Positions 1 to 6,443 of a stretch of 10,047 nt of DNA are shown here, piece by piece. The translations under genes and the position numbers were made by a program. Under the pieces are notes generated by a model. The model saw only the letters and a program-made list of their open reading frames with translations, did no database searches and was not told where the DNA came from. Numbering within the stretch: position 1 is the stretch's first letter; every line of letters starts with the position of its first letter. Where the stretch lies: contig QIHV01000051.1 in the NCBI GenBank assembly GCA_003229135.1, forward strand, positions 1-10,047, in the 5' to 3' direction. This DNA is from Candidatus Kaiserbacteria bacterium. Its GTDB lineage: Bacteria > Patescibacteriota > Minisyncoccia > Phycocordibacterales > Phycocordibacteraceae.

Positions 1-249
1 GTACGTGAAGTTGTTGGAGTGCGTATCGCTGTGTCTGGACGTTTGGGTGGTGCGGATATGTCACGAAAGGAACAAGTAAAAAGGGGCAGCATCCCACTTC
101 AGGCGTTTCGTGCAGATATTGATTTTGCATATGAAAGAGCAGGTCTTCCATATGGTGTTATCGGTATCAAAGTATGGATTTATCGTGGTGACCAGCACGA
201 TGGAGATAAGCACATCACTGGGATAAGCCGTAATGGACGCAGGTCATAA
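1..249 (+). CDS. rpsC: Ribosomal protein S3, C-terminal part (5' end outside window)
   Basis: Frame 1 is open from the first base to a TAA at 247-249, giving the last 82 residues of S3. S3 sits at the mRNA entry side of the 30S head. The fragment has the S3 C-terminal signature: SGRLGGADM near its start (SGRLGGAE in E. coli), then ADIDFAYERAGLPYGVIGIK and VWIYRG, which match the E. coli ADIDYN...YGVIGVKVWIFKG segment. The KH domain lies upstream of the window. The internal ATG at 19 is not a start because the homology continues to base 1. rplP follows after 11 nt, the usual S10-operon order. The short tail after VWIYRGD (DQHDGDKHITGISRNGRRS) is of no recognised type. Confidence 0.95.
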   Translation, partial: VREVVGVRIAVSGRLGGADMSRKEQVKRGSIPLQAFRADIDFAYERAGLPYGVIGIKVWIYRGDQHDGDKHITGISRNGRRS

Positions 250-260
250 TAATTTTTTGT

Positions 261-686
261 ATGTTATTTCCAAAAAAAGTAAAACACCGTAAATGGCAAA
301 CAGGACGCAAAAGTGAGGCGAAACGTTCTCGTCCTGACACTCGCGGAACTCTTGTTGCTTTCGGTAGCTACGGTTTGAAGGCAACGACGCCATCACGACT
401 TACAAGTAACCAAATTGAGGCAGCACGTAAGGTTCTCTCGCGTGCAACCGGAAAAAGTGGTAAGGTCTGGATTCGAGTCTTTCCTGATCGACCGATTACT
501 CAGAAACCTGCGGAGGTGGCTATGGGACACGGAAAGGGTGATCCAAAACATTTTGTGTTTGAAGTGCGCCCAGGTCGTGTACTTTTTGAGATAGACGGTA
601 TTTCTGACGCATTAGCACATGATGCGCTTCGTCGTGCAGGGTCGAAACTTCCAATGAAAACAGTAGTTGCAACCCGTGTAAATTAA
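261..686 (+). CDS. rplP: Ribosomal protein L16
   Basis: L16 is a 50S protein near the A-site tRNA elbow and the peptidyl transferase centre. At 141 aa it is close to the usual 136-140. It starts MLFPKKVKHRKWQTGRK (E. coli MLQPKRTKFRKMHKGR) and continues with VAFGSYGLKA, QIEAARKVLSRA, KVWIRVFPDRPITQKPAE and GRVLFEIDGISDALAHDALR. The WQTGR stretch and a few extra residues before the FGS motif resemble L16 of Parcubacteria, from memory. At the position of E. coli Arg81, the loop Arg that is hydroxylated there, this protein has Ala87 (KPAEVAMGHGKG). The start ATG at 261 is preceded by an AT-rich spacer without a Shine-Dalgarno sequence. The gap to rpmC is 2 nt. Confidence 0.97.
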   Translation: MLFPKKVKHRKWQTGRKSEAKRSRPDTRGTLVAFGSYGLKATTPSRLTSNQIEAARKVLSRATGKSGKVWIRVFPDRPITQKPAEVAMGHGKGDPKHFVFEVRPGRVLFEIDGISDALAHDALRRAGSKLPMKTVVATRVN

Positions 687-688
687 AT

Positions 689-889
689 ATGGCAAAAAAA
701 ATAAACTATACAGATAGATCTAACGGCGAGCTCGCAAAAATTCTCTCTGAAAAGCGTGAAGCTCTTCGAGTGCTGCGTTTTGCAGCAGCCGGTTCTCGCC
801 CAAAAGATTCAAGTGAGCCAAGTAAACTTCGTAAAGAAATAGCGCGTATTATGACGAATTTTTCATCGCGTCGTAACACGCGCGCATAA
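689..889 (+). CDS. rpmC: Ribosomal protein L29
   Basis: This 66-aa protein matches L29, a helical-hairpin 50S protein near the exit tunnel mouth that contributes to the SRP and trigger-factor docking site. Visible family features are a first helix with LAKILSEKREALRVLRF, a turn, and a second helix LRKEIARIMT, as in E. coli ELLNLLREQFNLRMQ...RRDVARVKT. Length and position between rplP and rpsQ are both normal. The linker between the helices (AAAGSRPKDSSEPS) has polar residues where many homologues have a short GQL turn. The ATG follows the rplP stop by 2 nt, with no ribosome binding site. The gap to rpsQ is also 2 nt, so translation of the three genes may be coupled. Confidence 0.93.
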   Translation: MAKKINYTDRSNGELAKILSEKREALRVLRFAAAGSRPKDSSEPSKLRKEIARIMTNFSSRRNTRA

Positions 890-891
890 TT

Positions 892-1143
892 ATGACCACT
901 ACCACCACCAACGAACCAAAACCACAAACTTTTCAAGGAACTGTTGTAAAGCTTTCATCGAAAGATACTGTTGTAATTTCAGTGTCGCGTTATGTGAAGC
1001 ACCCAAAGTACAAAAAATATCAAATACACAGAAAGAAGTATTTGGTACATGATCCAAATAGTATTGCTAAAATAGGCGAGACAGTCACAATTGTTGCTTG
1101 CAAACCGATTTCAAAGATGAAACACTTTATACTCACAAAATAA
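892..1143 (+). CDS. rpsQ: Ribosomal protein S17
   Basis: S17 is an OB-fold protein that binds 16S rRNA helix 11 in the 30S body. The 83-aa product has the core motifs FQGTVVKLSSKDTVVISVSR, YVKHPKYKKYQ, KKYLVHDPN and GETVTIVACKPISKMKHFIL, matching the E. coli pattern GRVVSDKMEKSIVVAIER...KHPIYGK...HVHDE...GDVVEI.ECRPLSKTKSW. The N-terminus is a Thr-rich leader (MTTTTTNEPKPQ) in place of a normal short N-terminus, and the C-terminus ends right after the last strand. The start ATG lies 2 nt after rpmC and has no Shine-Dalgarno sequence. Confidence 0.95.
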   Translation: MTTTTTNEPKPQTFQGTVVKLSSKDTVVISVSRYVKHPKYKKYQIHRKKYLVHDPNSIAKIGETVTIVACKPISKMKHFILTK

Positions 1144-1145
1144 GT

Positions 1146-1523
1146 ATGATTCAACCGCAAACCATTGTAAAAGTAGTCGATAACTCAGGAGGTAAGGTTG
1201 CCCGTGTGTTTAAGGTGCTCGGCGGACATCGTCGCCGATATGCGAGCATTGGAGATGTTGTGGTTGCGTCTATACAAACTGCCGAACCGCGTAAACCGGT
1301 AAAGAAAAAAGACGTTGTACGAGGTGTGGTAGTACGTACTAAAAAATCAATACGCCGCAAGGATGGTTCATATATTGCATTTGATGATAATGCAATTGTA
1401 TTGGTTGAGAGCCATGGTAAAGAAATGGTACTGCGCGGGAATCGTGTGTTTGGTCCGGTACCGCGTGAGCTCACGGAGCTTGGCTGGCAGTTTGTTGCAT
1501 CGGCAGCACCGGAAGTTGTATAA
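1146..1523 (+). CDS. rplN: Ribosomal protein L14
   Basis: L14 is a 50S interface protein that contacts 16S rRNA helix 14 and is the docking site of the silencing factor RsfS. The 125-aa product begins MIQPQTIVKVVDNSGGKVAR (E. coli MIQEQTMLNVADNSGARRV). It then has VLGGHRRRYASIGDVVVASI, VVVRTKKSIRRKDGSYIAFDDNA and RVFGPVPREL, and it ends in APEVV. The frame is open upstream to an ATG at 1098, but that lies inside rpsQ and would add 16 unrelated residues. The ATG at 1146 gives the exact family N-terminus, 2 nt after the rpsQ stop. Confidence 0.97.
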   Translation: MIQPQTIVKVVDNSGGKVARVFKVLGGHRRRYASIGDVVVASIQTAEPRKPVKKKDVVRGVVVRTKKSIRRKDGSYIAFDDNAIVLVESHGKEMVLRGNRVFGPVPRELTELGWQFVASAAPEVV

Positions 1524-1534
1524 CTTACAAAGCT

Positions 1535-1840
1535 ATGAAAATCAAAAAAAATGATATGGTGCAAGTAATAGCGGGTAAAGACAAAGGCAAAACAGGTGCT
1601 GTATTGAAAGTTATTCCTGAAAAGAACCGTGTTGTGGTTGAGGGCGTGGCAATTGCAAAGCGCCACACTCACGGCACCAATGGACAAACGGGTCGTATTG
1701 TTGAACGCCCAATGTCCATTCACGCATCAAACGTTATGATTCTTGATCCGGATACCAAAAAGCCATCACGTGTGCGTATTGAACAACGAGACGGTGTGCG
1801 AGTTCGCGTAGCTATTAAGAGTGGTAATGTTCTCTCATAA
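1535..1840 (+). CDS. rplX: Ribosomal protein L24
   Basis: L24 is an early-binding 50S assembly protein near the polypeptide exit. The 101-aa product has an N-terminal KOW motif (about residues 5-30, with MVQVIAGKDKGKTGAVLKV), then KNRVVVEGVAIAKRH and GRIVERPMSIHASNVMILDP. It ends in the L24 C-terminal strand (SRVRIEQRDGVRVRVAIKSGNVL). Length equals the usual 100-105 aa. The start ATG at 1535 is 11 nt after rplN and is preceded by AAAGCT, which is not a convincing Shine-Dalgarno sequence. rplE follows after 7 nt. Confidence 0.96.
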   Translation: MKIKKNDMVQVIAGKDKGKTGAVLKVIPEKNRVVVEGVAIAKRHTHGTNGQTGRIVERPMSIHASNVMILDPDTKKPSRVRIEQRDGVRVRVAIKSGNVLS

Positions 1841-1847
1841 TTTTCGT

Positions 1848-2399
1848 ATGATACTTTCTAAAGAAAAAAATAACAAAGCCTTTGAGGCACTTTCCAAGAC
1901 ACACGGCTATACAAATCGTATGTCAGTACCACATATTGAAAAAATAGTGGTATCAACTGGTACAGGTAAAAAACGAGACAAGAAGCAAAGCGAAATTATT
2001 GCTGATCGTCTCGCACTTATTACCGGACAAAAACCAGCTCCCAGAGCCGCCAAACAATCCGTGGCATCATTTAAAGTACGCGAAGGTGAGCCAATCGGTT
2101 TTCAAGTAACACTGCGCGGTACTCGTATGTATGATTTTCTTGATAGATTTATCCATATTGCACTTCCTCGTACACGTGATTTCCGCGGCTTACCGACATC
2201 TTCTATCGATAACGTGGGGAATGTCACTATCGGTATTCGCGAGCACACCATTTTTCCAGAAACAGTCGATGAGGACCTAAGAAATGTCTTTGGTCTGGCG
2301 GTTACCATCGTTACCACTGCAAAAACTCATGATGAGGCACAGGCTTTTCTGCGTCATCTCGGCATGCCGTTTCGCGTTGACGTTGAGGCAAAACGCTGA
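1848..2399 (+). CDS. rplE: Ribosomal protein L5
   Basis: L5 binds 5S rRNA and forms the central protuberance of the 50S subunit. The 183-aa protein has VPHIEKIVVSTGTG (E. coli VPRVEKITLNMGVG), LITGQKPAPRAAKQSVASFKVREGEPIGFQVTLRG, RMYDFLDRFIHIALPRTRDFRGL, IGIREHTIFPE and GLAVTIVTTAKTHDEA. The frame is open to an ATG at 1821 inside rplX; I chose 1848 because it avoids the overlap and gives the normal N-terminal length. A few charged residues (RVDVEAKR) follow the usual end (MPFR). The stop is the only TGA among the complete genes here and is followed at once by an in-frame TAG (TGATAG, 2397-2402). Confidence 0.96.
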   Translation: MILSKEKNNKAFEALSKTHGYTNRMSVPHIEKIVVSTGTGKKRDKKQSEIIADRLALITGQKPAPRAAKQSVASFKVREGEPIGFQVTLRGTRMYDFLDRFIHIALPRTRDFRGLPTSSIDNVGNVTIGIREHTIFPETVDEDLRNVFGLAVTIVTTAKTHDEAQAFLRHLGMPFRVDVEAKR

Positions 2400-2411
2400 T
2401 AGGATGCACAC

Positions 2412-2433
2412 GTGACGCACGTGCGTCATTTTT
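2412..2433 (+). promoter_or_regulatory. Palindromic hairpin with T-run between rplE and rpsN
   Basis: The 49-nt gap 2400-2448, the only sizeable gap in the ribosomal run, contains the 16-bp perfect palindrome TGACGCACGTGCGTCA (2413-2428). As RNA it can form a 6-bp stem with an ACGU loop, plus an outer G-U pair, and it is followed by AUUUUUC. This looks like a short intrinsic terminator or attenuator, but it lies inside what should be one operon. A dyad-symmetric protein-binding site is the alternative. The S8-binding mRNA element known from the E. coli spc operon is not recognisable here. Confidence 0.5.
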
Positions 2434-2448
2434 CTTATCTTTATACCT

Positions 2449-2718
2449 ATGGCAAAAATTTCACAATTAGCACGAGACATAAAGCGAGCAAAGCTCATTG
2501 AAAAGTACGCTGATAAGCGTGCGGCTCTAAAAGCTGCTGGTGATTGGGAGGGTCTTCAAAAACTCCCAAAGAATTCGTCACCAGTACGTCGCAATAATCG
2601 TTGCGTTGTCTCAGGGCGTAGCCGTGGGTATATGCGTACGTTCGGTCTTTCACGAATAACGTTTCGTGAGCTGGCGCGTGAAGGTAAAATTCCAGGTGTT
2701 AGAAAATCATCATGGTAA
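2449..2718 (+). CDS. rpsN: Ribosomal protein S14, zinc-independent type
   Basis: S14 is a 30S head protein close to the A and P sites. The 89-aa product starts [20 protein letters not shown] and ends with [20 protein letters not shown] and [20 protein letters not shown], like E. coli SSPSRQRNRCRQTGRPHGF...[25 protein letters not shown]. It is the C-minus form: of the four zinc cysteines of the short 61-aa type only Cys52 remains, with Ser55, Ser68 and Thr71 in the other places. It is about 12 residues shorter than the E. coli protein, the loss being in the helical middle, so it is an intermediate-length form. Its last 7 bases (ATGGTAA) overlap the start of rpsH, which suggests translational coupling. 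Confidence 0.95.
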   Translation: MAKISQLARDIKRAKLIEKYADKRAALKAAGDWEGLQKLPKNSSPVRRNNRCVVSGRSRGYMRTFGLSRITFRELAREGKIPGVRKSSW

Positions 2719-3098
2719 GTGACAAGGTTGGAGATTTCATTATTCGACTCAAAAATGCGGGGGCTGTTTCGCATAAGTCAATTGATGTGCCTTATTCGGC
2801 ATATCTCGAAACAATTGCCAACAAGCTCCGCGAAATAGGATTTGTTGGTGATGTTGAAAAAACAAATGAACGTACACTGCGTGTAGGACTTTTATATGAT
2901 GCAAAAAACGCGGCACGTATCCATGGTGTTCGCCGTATTTCAAAACCTGGTCGTCGTTTGTACATTTCGCATATAGATGCCCATACGGTTGCAGGAGGTA
3001 CTGGTGCGCGTATTCTTTCCACACCAAAAGGCATTTTGTCAGATGCACAAGCACGACGTACTCGTATCGGGGGAGAGTCCCTTTTTGAAATTTGGTAA
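2712..3098 (+). CDS. rpsH: Ribosomal protein S8
   Basis: S8 is a primary 16S rRNA-binding protein of the 30S platform, and in E. coli it is the translational repressor of the spc operon. The 128-aa product has the N-terminal domain ([35 protein letters not shown]), the strand [11 protein letters not shown] and the C-terminal rRNA-binding motif [20 protein letters not shown], matching E. coli [20 protein letters not shown]. It starts at 2712 inside the end of rpsN, with C at -1 and no Shine-Dalgarno sequence; overlap with the rpsN stop probably supplies the ribosomes. rplF follows after 7 nt. Confidence 0.96.
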   Translation: MVSDKVGDFIIRLKNAGAVSHKSIDVPYSAYLETIANKLREIGFVGDVEKTNERTLRVGLLYDAKNAARIHGVRRISKPGRRLYISHIDAHTVAGGTGARILSTPKGILSDAQARRTRIGGESLFEIW

Positions 3099-3105
3099 TT
3101 CTGTT

Positions 3106-3639
3106 ATGTCACGCCTTACTAAAAAACCAATAACGATACCGCCTAAAGTTGAAGTATCGACTGATGTACAAACGCTTACCGTTAAGGGTCCGCTAGGAAT
3201 ACTTACGCGTACCATTCACCCGACAGTATCAATCGTAACAACGCTAGAAGGTGTAGTTATTACCGCAAAAAATAATAGTAAACTTTCTAAAGCATTGACA
3301 GGTACATTTGCTTCTCATCTAAAAAATATGATGCTTGGGGTAACTGAGCCGTTCAAAAAAGCACTTATACTTGAGGGGGTTGGCTATAAAGTTGAGCAAA
3401 AAGGGAAAGATCTTGTGTTTGCAGTTGGATTTTCACATCAGGTAATACTTGCCATTCCAGATGGTGCGACAACTACAATTGAGAAGAATACAATTCGTGT
3501 TGAAGGTATTGATAAGGAGCTGGTGGGACAATTTGCAGCGCTCATACGTGCTGTGAAGCCACCGGAACCATATCTTGGTAAGGGTATTCATTACGAGGGC
3601 GAAGTAGTTCGCCGTAAACAGGGCAAGAAATCCATATAG
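3106..3639 (+). CDS. rplF: Ribosomal protein L6
   Basis: L6 is a 50S protein with two repeated alpha/beta domains near the factor-binding (sarcin-ricin) site. The 177-aa product begins MSRLTKKPITIPPKVEVS and has LTVKGPLGILTRTI in domain 1. Domain 2 contains LEGVGYKVEQKGKDLVFAVGFSH and the signature VGQFAALIRAVKPPEPYLGKG, then GIHYEGEVVRRKQGKKS. Length matches the family (176-178). The frame is open back to 2977 inside rpsH, but the ATG at 3106 gives the family N-terminus MSR, 7 nt after rpsH. The stop is TAG. Confidence 0.97.
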   Translation: MSRLTKKPITIPPKVEVSTDVQTLTVKGPLGILTRTIHPTVSIVTTLEGVVITAKNNSKLSKALTGTFASHLKNMMLGVTEPFKKALILEGVGYKVEQKGKDLVFAVGFSHQVILAIPDGATTTIEKNTIRVEGIDKELVGQFAALIRAVKPPEPYLGKGIHYEGEVVRRKQGKKSI

Positions 3640-3645
3640 TTTTCT

Positions 3646-3996
3646 ATGAAAAAAAATCTTATTACTACACAATCACCTCGTACACGTAGACATACGCGTA
3701 TTCGTTCTCGTATTATCGGTACAGCAGTACGTCCGCGACTTGCCGTGTATAAGTCAAATTATTTTGTTTCGGCGCAAATTATTGATGATAGTGTGGGGCA
3801 CACCATCGCCTGTGCGCACGGTCGCGAGTTTGGTGGTACTAAACTTGCACAAGCAGCGAGGGTTGGTAAGGAGATTGCCAAACGTGCCACTAAAAAAGGT
3901 ATAAAAGCCGTAGTGTTTGATCGTGGCGGTTACACATACGCCGCTCGTGTAAAGGCGCTTGCCGATTCTGCACGTGACGCAGGGCTCACTTTTTAA
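3646..3996 (+). CDS. rplR: Ribosomal protein L18
   Basis: L18 binds 5S rRNA together with L5 in the central protuberance. The 116-aa product matches the family in length and motifs: an Arg-rich N-terminus (RTRRHTRIRSRIIGTAVRPRLAVYKSNYFVSAQIIDD), a middle with AARVGKEIAKRATKKGIKAVVFDRGGYTYAARVKALADSARDAGL, and an end in Phe, as in E. coli ([28 protein letters not shown]). The ATG at 3646 lies 6 nt after rplF with an AT-rich upstream region and no Shine-Dalgarno sequence. Codon use is like its neighbours. Confidence 0.97.
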   Translation: MKKNLITTQSPRTRRHTRIRSRIIGTAVRPRLAVYKSNYFVSAQIIDDSVGHTIACAHGREFGGTKLAQAARVGKEIAKRATKKGIKAVVFDRGGYTYAARVKALADSARDAGLTF

Positions 3997-4007
3997 ATAT
4001 AGATATT

Positions 4008-4691
4008 ATGACCACAGACACTACTGAAAAGAAAAATACTACTACTACGAAAACCGAAGTAAAAACTCCGACGGCTGTGTCTGGAGTGGTAACACCATCT
4101 ACAGATACGAAATCCACCACACCGAAAGAGCGTACAGTAACGCCTGTGCGTGGACGGCATGAACGCCCATCTCGCAATAGTCGCGGACGTGGACGTGGAC
4201 GCGGTGATCGTCCACGCTCAGAATTCGACCAAGTAACAATTGAGGTTCGTCGCGTTGCTCGTGTTATGGCAGGCGGTAGACGTTTTAGTTTCAGTGTGAC
4301 TGTTGTTATTGGTGATCGCAAAGGTCGTGTAGGTGTTGGTCTTGGAAAGGGCTCCGACACGGCACTTGCCGTTGAAAAGGCGGCACGTGATGCACGGCGT
4401 CATTTATTAACCATACCTCGTACAAAATCAAACTCTATTCCACACTCTGTTACTACCAAATATGCATCCTCGACAGTTATGATTCGGCCATCAGCGGGTC
4501 GCGGTATTGTGGCTGGTAGTGCAATGCGTACTGTGCTCGATATTGCGGGAGTATCCGATGTTGTTGCAAAAATACTTTCACGTTCAAAAAATAAGCTCAC
4601 TATCGCACGTGCAACCGTGCAGGCACTTTCTCTTCTTTCCGAAAAACTGACGAAAGATGTAGTATCCACAGAGGATAATGTCACTAAATAA
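4008..4691 (+). CDS. rpsE: Ribosomal protein S5 with long N-terminal extension
   Basis: S5 shapes the mRNA entry channel and decoding fidelity in the 30S body. The S5 core begins near residue 72: FDQVTIEVRRVARVMAGGRR, then FSFSVTVVIGDRKGRVGVGLGKG (dsRBD-like domain, to about 138), followed by the C-terminal domain with RPSAGRGIVAGSAMRTVLDIAGVSDVVAKILSRSKN. Total length is 227 aa against about 167 in E. coli. The extra residues are an N-terminal extension of about 70: residues 1-45 rich in Thr and Lys, then an Arg-Gly run (RGRGRGRG at 59-66) just before the core. The extension is in frame with a plausible ATG 11 nt after rplR and is low-complexity, so probably disordered. No rpmD follows. Confidence 0.95.
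   Translation: MTTDTTEKKNTTTTKTEVKTPTAVSGVVTPSTDTKSTTPKERTVTPVRGRHERPSRNSRGRGRGRGDRPRSEFDQVTIEVRRVARVMAGGRRFSFSVTVVIGDRKGRVGVGLGKGSDTALAVEKAARDARRHLLTIPRTKSNSIPHSVTTKYASSTVMIRPSAGRGIVAGSAMRTVLDIAGVSDVVAKILSRSKNKLTIARATVQALSLLSEKLTKDVVSTEDNVTK
4182..4205 (+). repeat. Arg-Gly codon repeat inside rpsE
   Basis: Four consecutive Arg-Gly codon pairs (CGC/CGT with GGA/GGT) encode RGRGRGRG at S5 residues 59-66. The repeat is protein-level; the DNA units differ at third positions. It forms the basic hinge between the Thr/Lys-rich tail and the S5 core and could contact rRNA or mRNA near the entry channel (inference). Confidence 0.8.
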
Positions 4692-4699
4692 TATTTTTT

Positions 4700-5152
4700 A
4701 TGCAACTCAACACACTTACTTCTACTCGTATCGCACATAACGTCCGCCGTGTCGGACGCGGCGGTACTCGCGGTAAGACGAGCGGCCGTGGTACAAAAGG
4801 TCAAAAATCACGTGCTGGTCATAAAATTCGCCCGGAGATACGGGATTTTATAAAGAAGCTTCCAAAGCGTCGTGGACATGGGAAAAATCGTAGCCGTACG
4901 GTACGTATAGACCGTAAGCCATTTGCTTCTGTTAATCTTTCTACACTTGAGATACATTTTTCTTCCGGTGATACAGTTACTGTGCGTACCCTTATCGAGA
5001 AAGGGGCGGTACGTACCGTTCGTGCCACCGCTGGTGTCAAAGTGCTTGGTACTGGCACACTCACCAAAAAACTCACTATCTCGGGCTGTGCAGCTTCTAA
5101 TGCTGCGGTGAAAGCAATTGAAGCGGCTGGCGGTACAATTTCCAATGCTTAA
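4700..5152 (+). CDS. rplO: Ribosomal protein L15
   Basis: L15 is a late-assembly 50S protein with a long extended N-terminal tail running through 23S rRNA. The 150-aa product has the N-terminal Gly/Arg signature VGRGGTRGKTSGRGTKGQKS followed by RAGHKIRPEIRDFIKKLPKRRG and the C-terminal globular part (GVKVLGTGTLTKKLTISGCAASNAAVKAIEAAGG). The RPEIRDFIKKLPK segment replaces the Gly-rich FEGGQMPLYRRLPK of E. coli and is, from memory, typical of Parcubacteria. The gene directly follows rpsE after 8 nt, so L30 is absent. Its last 8 bases overlap the start of secY. Confidence 0.96.
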   Translation: MQLNTLTSTRIAHNVRRVGRGGTRGKTSGRGTKGQKSRAGHKIRPEIRDFIKKLPKRRGHGKNRSRTVRIDRKPFASVNLSTLEIHFSSGDTVTVRTLIEKGAVRTVRATAGVKVLGTGTLTKKLTISGCAASNAAVKAIEAAGGTISNA

Positions 5153-6419
5153 TATATTTTTTAAAAAAATAACACTTGCGTTTACCGATCCAGAAATTCG
5201 GAAACGTATTCTTATCGTTCTTGCCGCACTTGTTGTTTTTCGTTTCCTTGCCGCAGTTCCAATTCCAGGAGTTGATCACGCACGACTTGCAGAATTTTTT
5301 GCAAATAACCAATTTCTGGGGCTACTAAATATGTTTTCAGGTGGTGGGCTTGCACAGCTATCAATCGTGATGCTTGGTGTTGCGCCATACATTAACGCTT
5401 CTATTATTATGCAGGTTGCGACTATAGTATTCCCGAAAGTAAAAGAAGCATATTTTGAAGAAGGTGAAGCGGGCCGTGCGAAATTCATTCAATGGAGTCG
5501 TGTTCTTACTATTCCTCTAGCTTTCTTACAAGGTATTGGTTTTCTTATTCTTCTTGAGAATCAAGGTATTTTGCCACATATGACATTAATAGCGTTTGTA
5601 GCAAATATTATGCTTGTTGTTGGCGGAGCACTACTTCTTACATGGATTGGTGAACTTGTAACAGAGTTCGGTATTGGAAATGGTGTCTCACTCATAATTT
5701 TTGCAGGCATAGTAGCCGGAGCTCCCGCTGCGGTATCGCATATGCTTTTTACAGCAACAGCAGCAGATATTCCGTCTTATCTTGGCTTCCTTGCCATTGC
5801 TTTGGGAATTACATATGCCGTTGTGTTGGTATCTGACGCCGAACGTCCGATTCCTATCGCCTATGCTCGTGCAGTACACGGTGCTGCTATGCAACAAGGC
5901 GCGGCAACCTATCTTCCAATTCGTCTTCTTCAGGCGGGTGTTATTCCAATCATCTTTGCACTGTCACTACTACTTTTGCCACAGATGGTGCTTTCAATGC
6001 TTACAGCAGTCGGCATGCCTGGCGTGGCAGCGGTATCTTTATGGTATACGGCATTTATTTCTAATCCTTGGCAGTACGGTGCACTTTACTTCCTACTTGT
6101 TATACTTTTTACATATTTCTATACATCCATTACTTTCGACTCGCATCGTATTTCAGAAGATTTACAAAAAAGTGGAGCATTTATTCCTGGTGTACGCCCG
6201 GGAAATGCAACTAAAAAATATGTAGGAGCGGTGGTCAATCGCGTGACACTTCCTGGTGCTGTATTTCTTGGCCTTATTGCCGTTGCGCCGGCAATTATTC
6301 AAGGAATAACCGGCATCACTACACTTTTGGTTGGTGGTACTGCACTACTTATTGTGGTACAGGTTGTTCTCGACCTCGTACTCAAAATAGATGCGCAAAT
6401 TTCATTAAGAGAATATTAA
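5145..6419 (+). CDS. secY: Preprotein translocase channel subunit SecY
   Basis: SecY forms the membrane channel for Sec-dependent export and membrane-protein insertion with SecE. The 424-aa product is slightly shorter than the usual 430-440. Visible family features are FRFLAAVPIPGVD after TM1 start, the plug/TM2 region NMFSGGGLAQLSIVMLGVAP with YINASIIMQ, GEAGRAKFIQ, IGNGVSLIIFAGIV, the cytosolic C4 loop ERPIPIAYARAVHG, LQAGVIPIIFA, and the C5 loop with SGAFIPGVRPG, whose Arg351 corresponds to the conserved Arg357 of E. coli. Ten hydrophobic segments can be traced and the tail ends in LREY. The frame is open to 5118, but I chose the ATG at 5145: it overlaps rplO by 8 nt (ATGCTTAA) and gives the normal short N-terminus. 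The stop is TAA. Confidence 0.95.
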   Translation: MLNIFFKKITLAFTDPEIRKRILIVLAALVVFRFLAAVPIPGVDHARLAEFFANNQFLGLLNMFSGGGLAQLSIVMLGVAPYINASIIMQVATIVFPKVKEAYFEEGEAGRAKFIQWSRVLTIPLAFLQGIGFLILLENQGILPHMTLIAFVANIMLVVGGALLLTWIGELVTEFGIGNGVSLIIFAGIVAGAPAAVSHMLFTATAADIPSYLGFLAIALGITYAVVLVSDAERPIPIAYARAVHGAAMQQGAATYLPIRLLQAGVIPIIFALSLLLLPQMVLSMLTAVGMPGVAAVSLWYTAFISNPWQYGALYFLLVILFTYFYTSITFDSHRISEDLQKSGAFIPGVRPGNATKKYVGAVVNRVTLPGAVFLGLIAVAPAIIQGITGITTLLVGGTALLIVVQVVLDLVLKIDAQISLREY

Positions 6420-6443
6420 TATTGTATAAGTTTACATATGTGT

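Noticed and set aside
1151..1723. 190-codon open frame on the minus strand
   Set aside because: It is antisense to rplN and rplX and has no recognisable motif.
1821..1847. Upstream ATG for rplE
   Set aside because: It would overlap rplX by 20 nt and add nine unrelated residues; the ATG at 1848 gives the family N-terminus.
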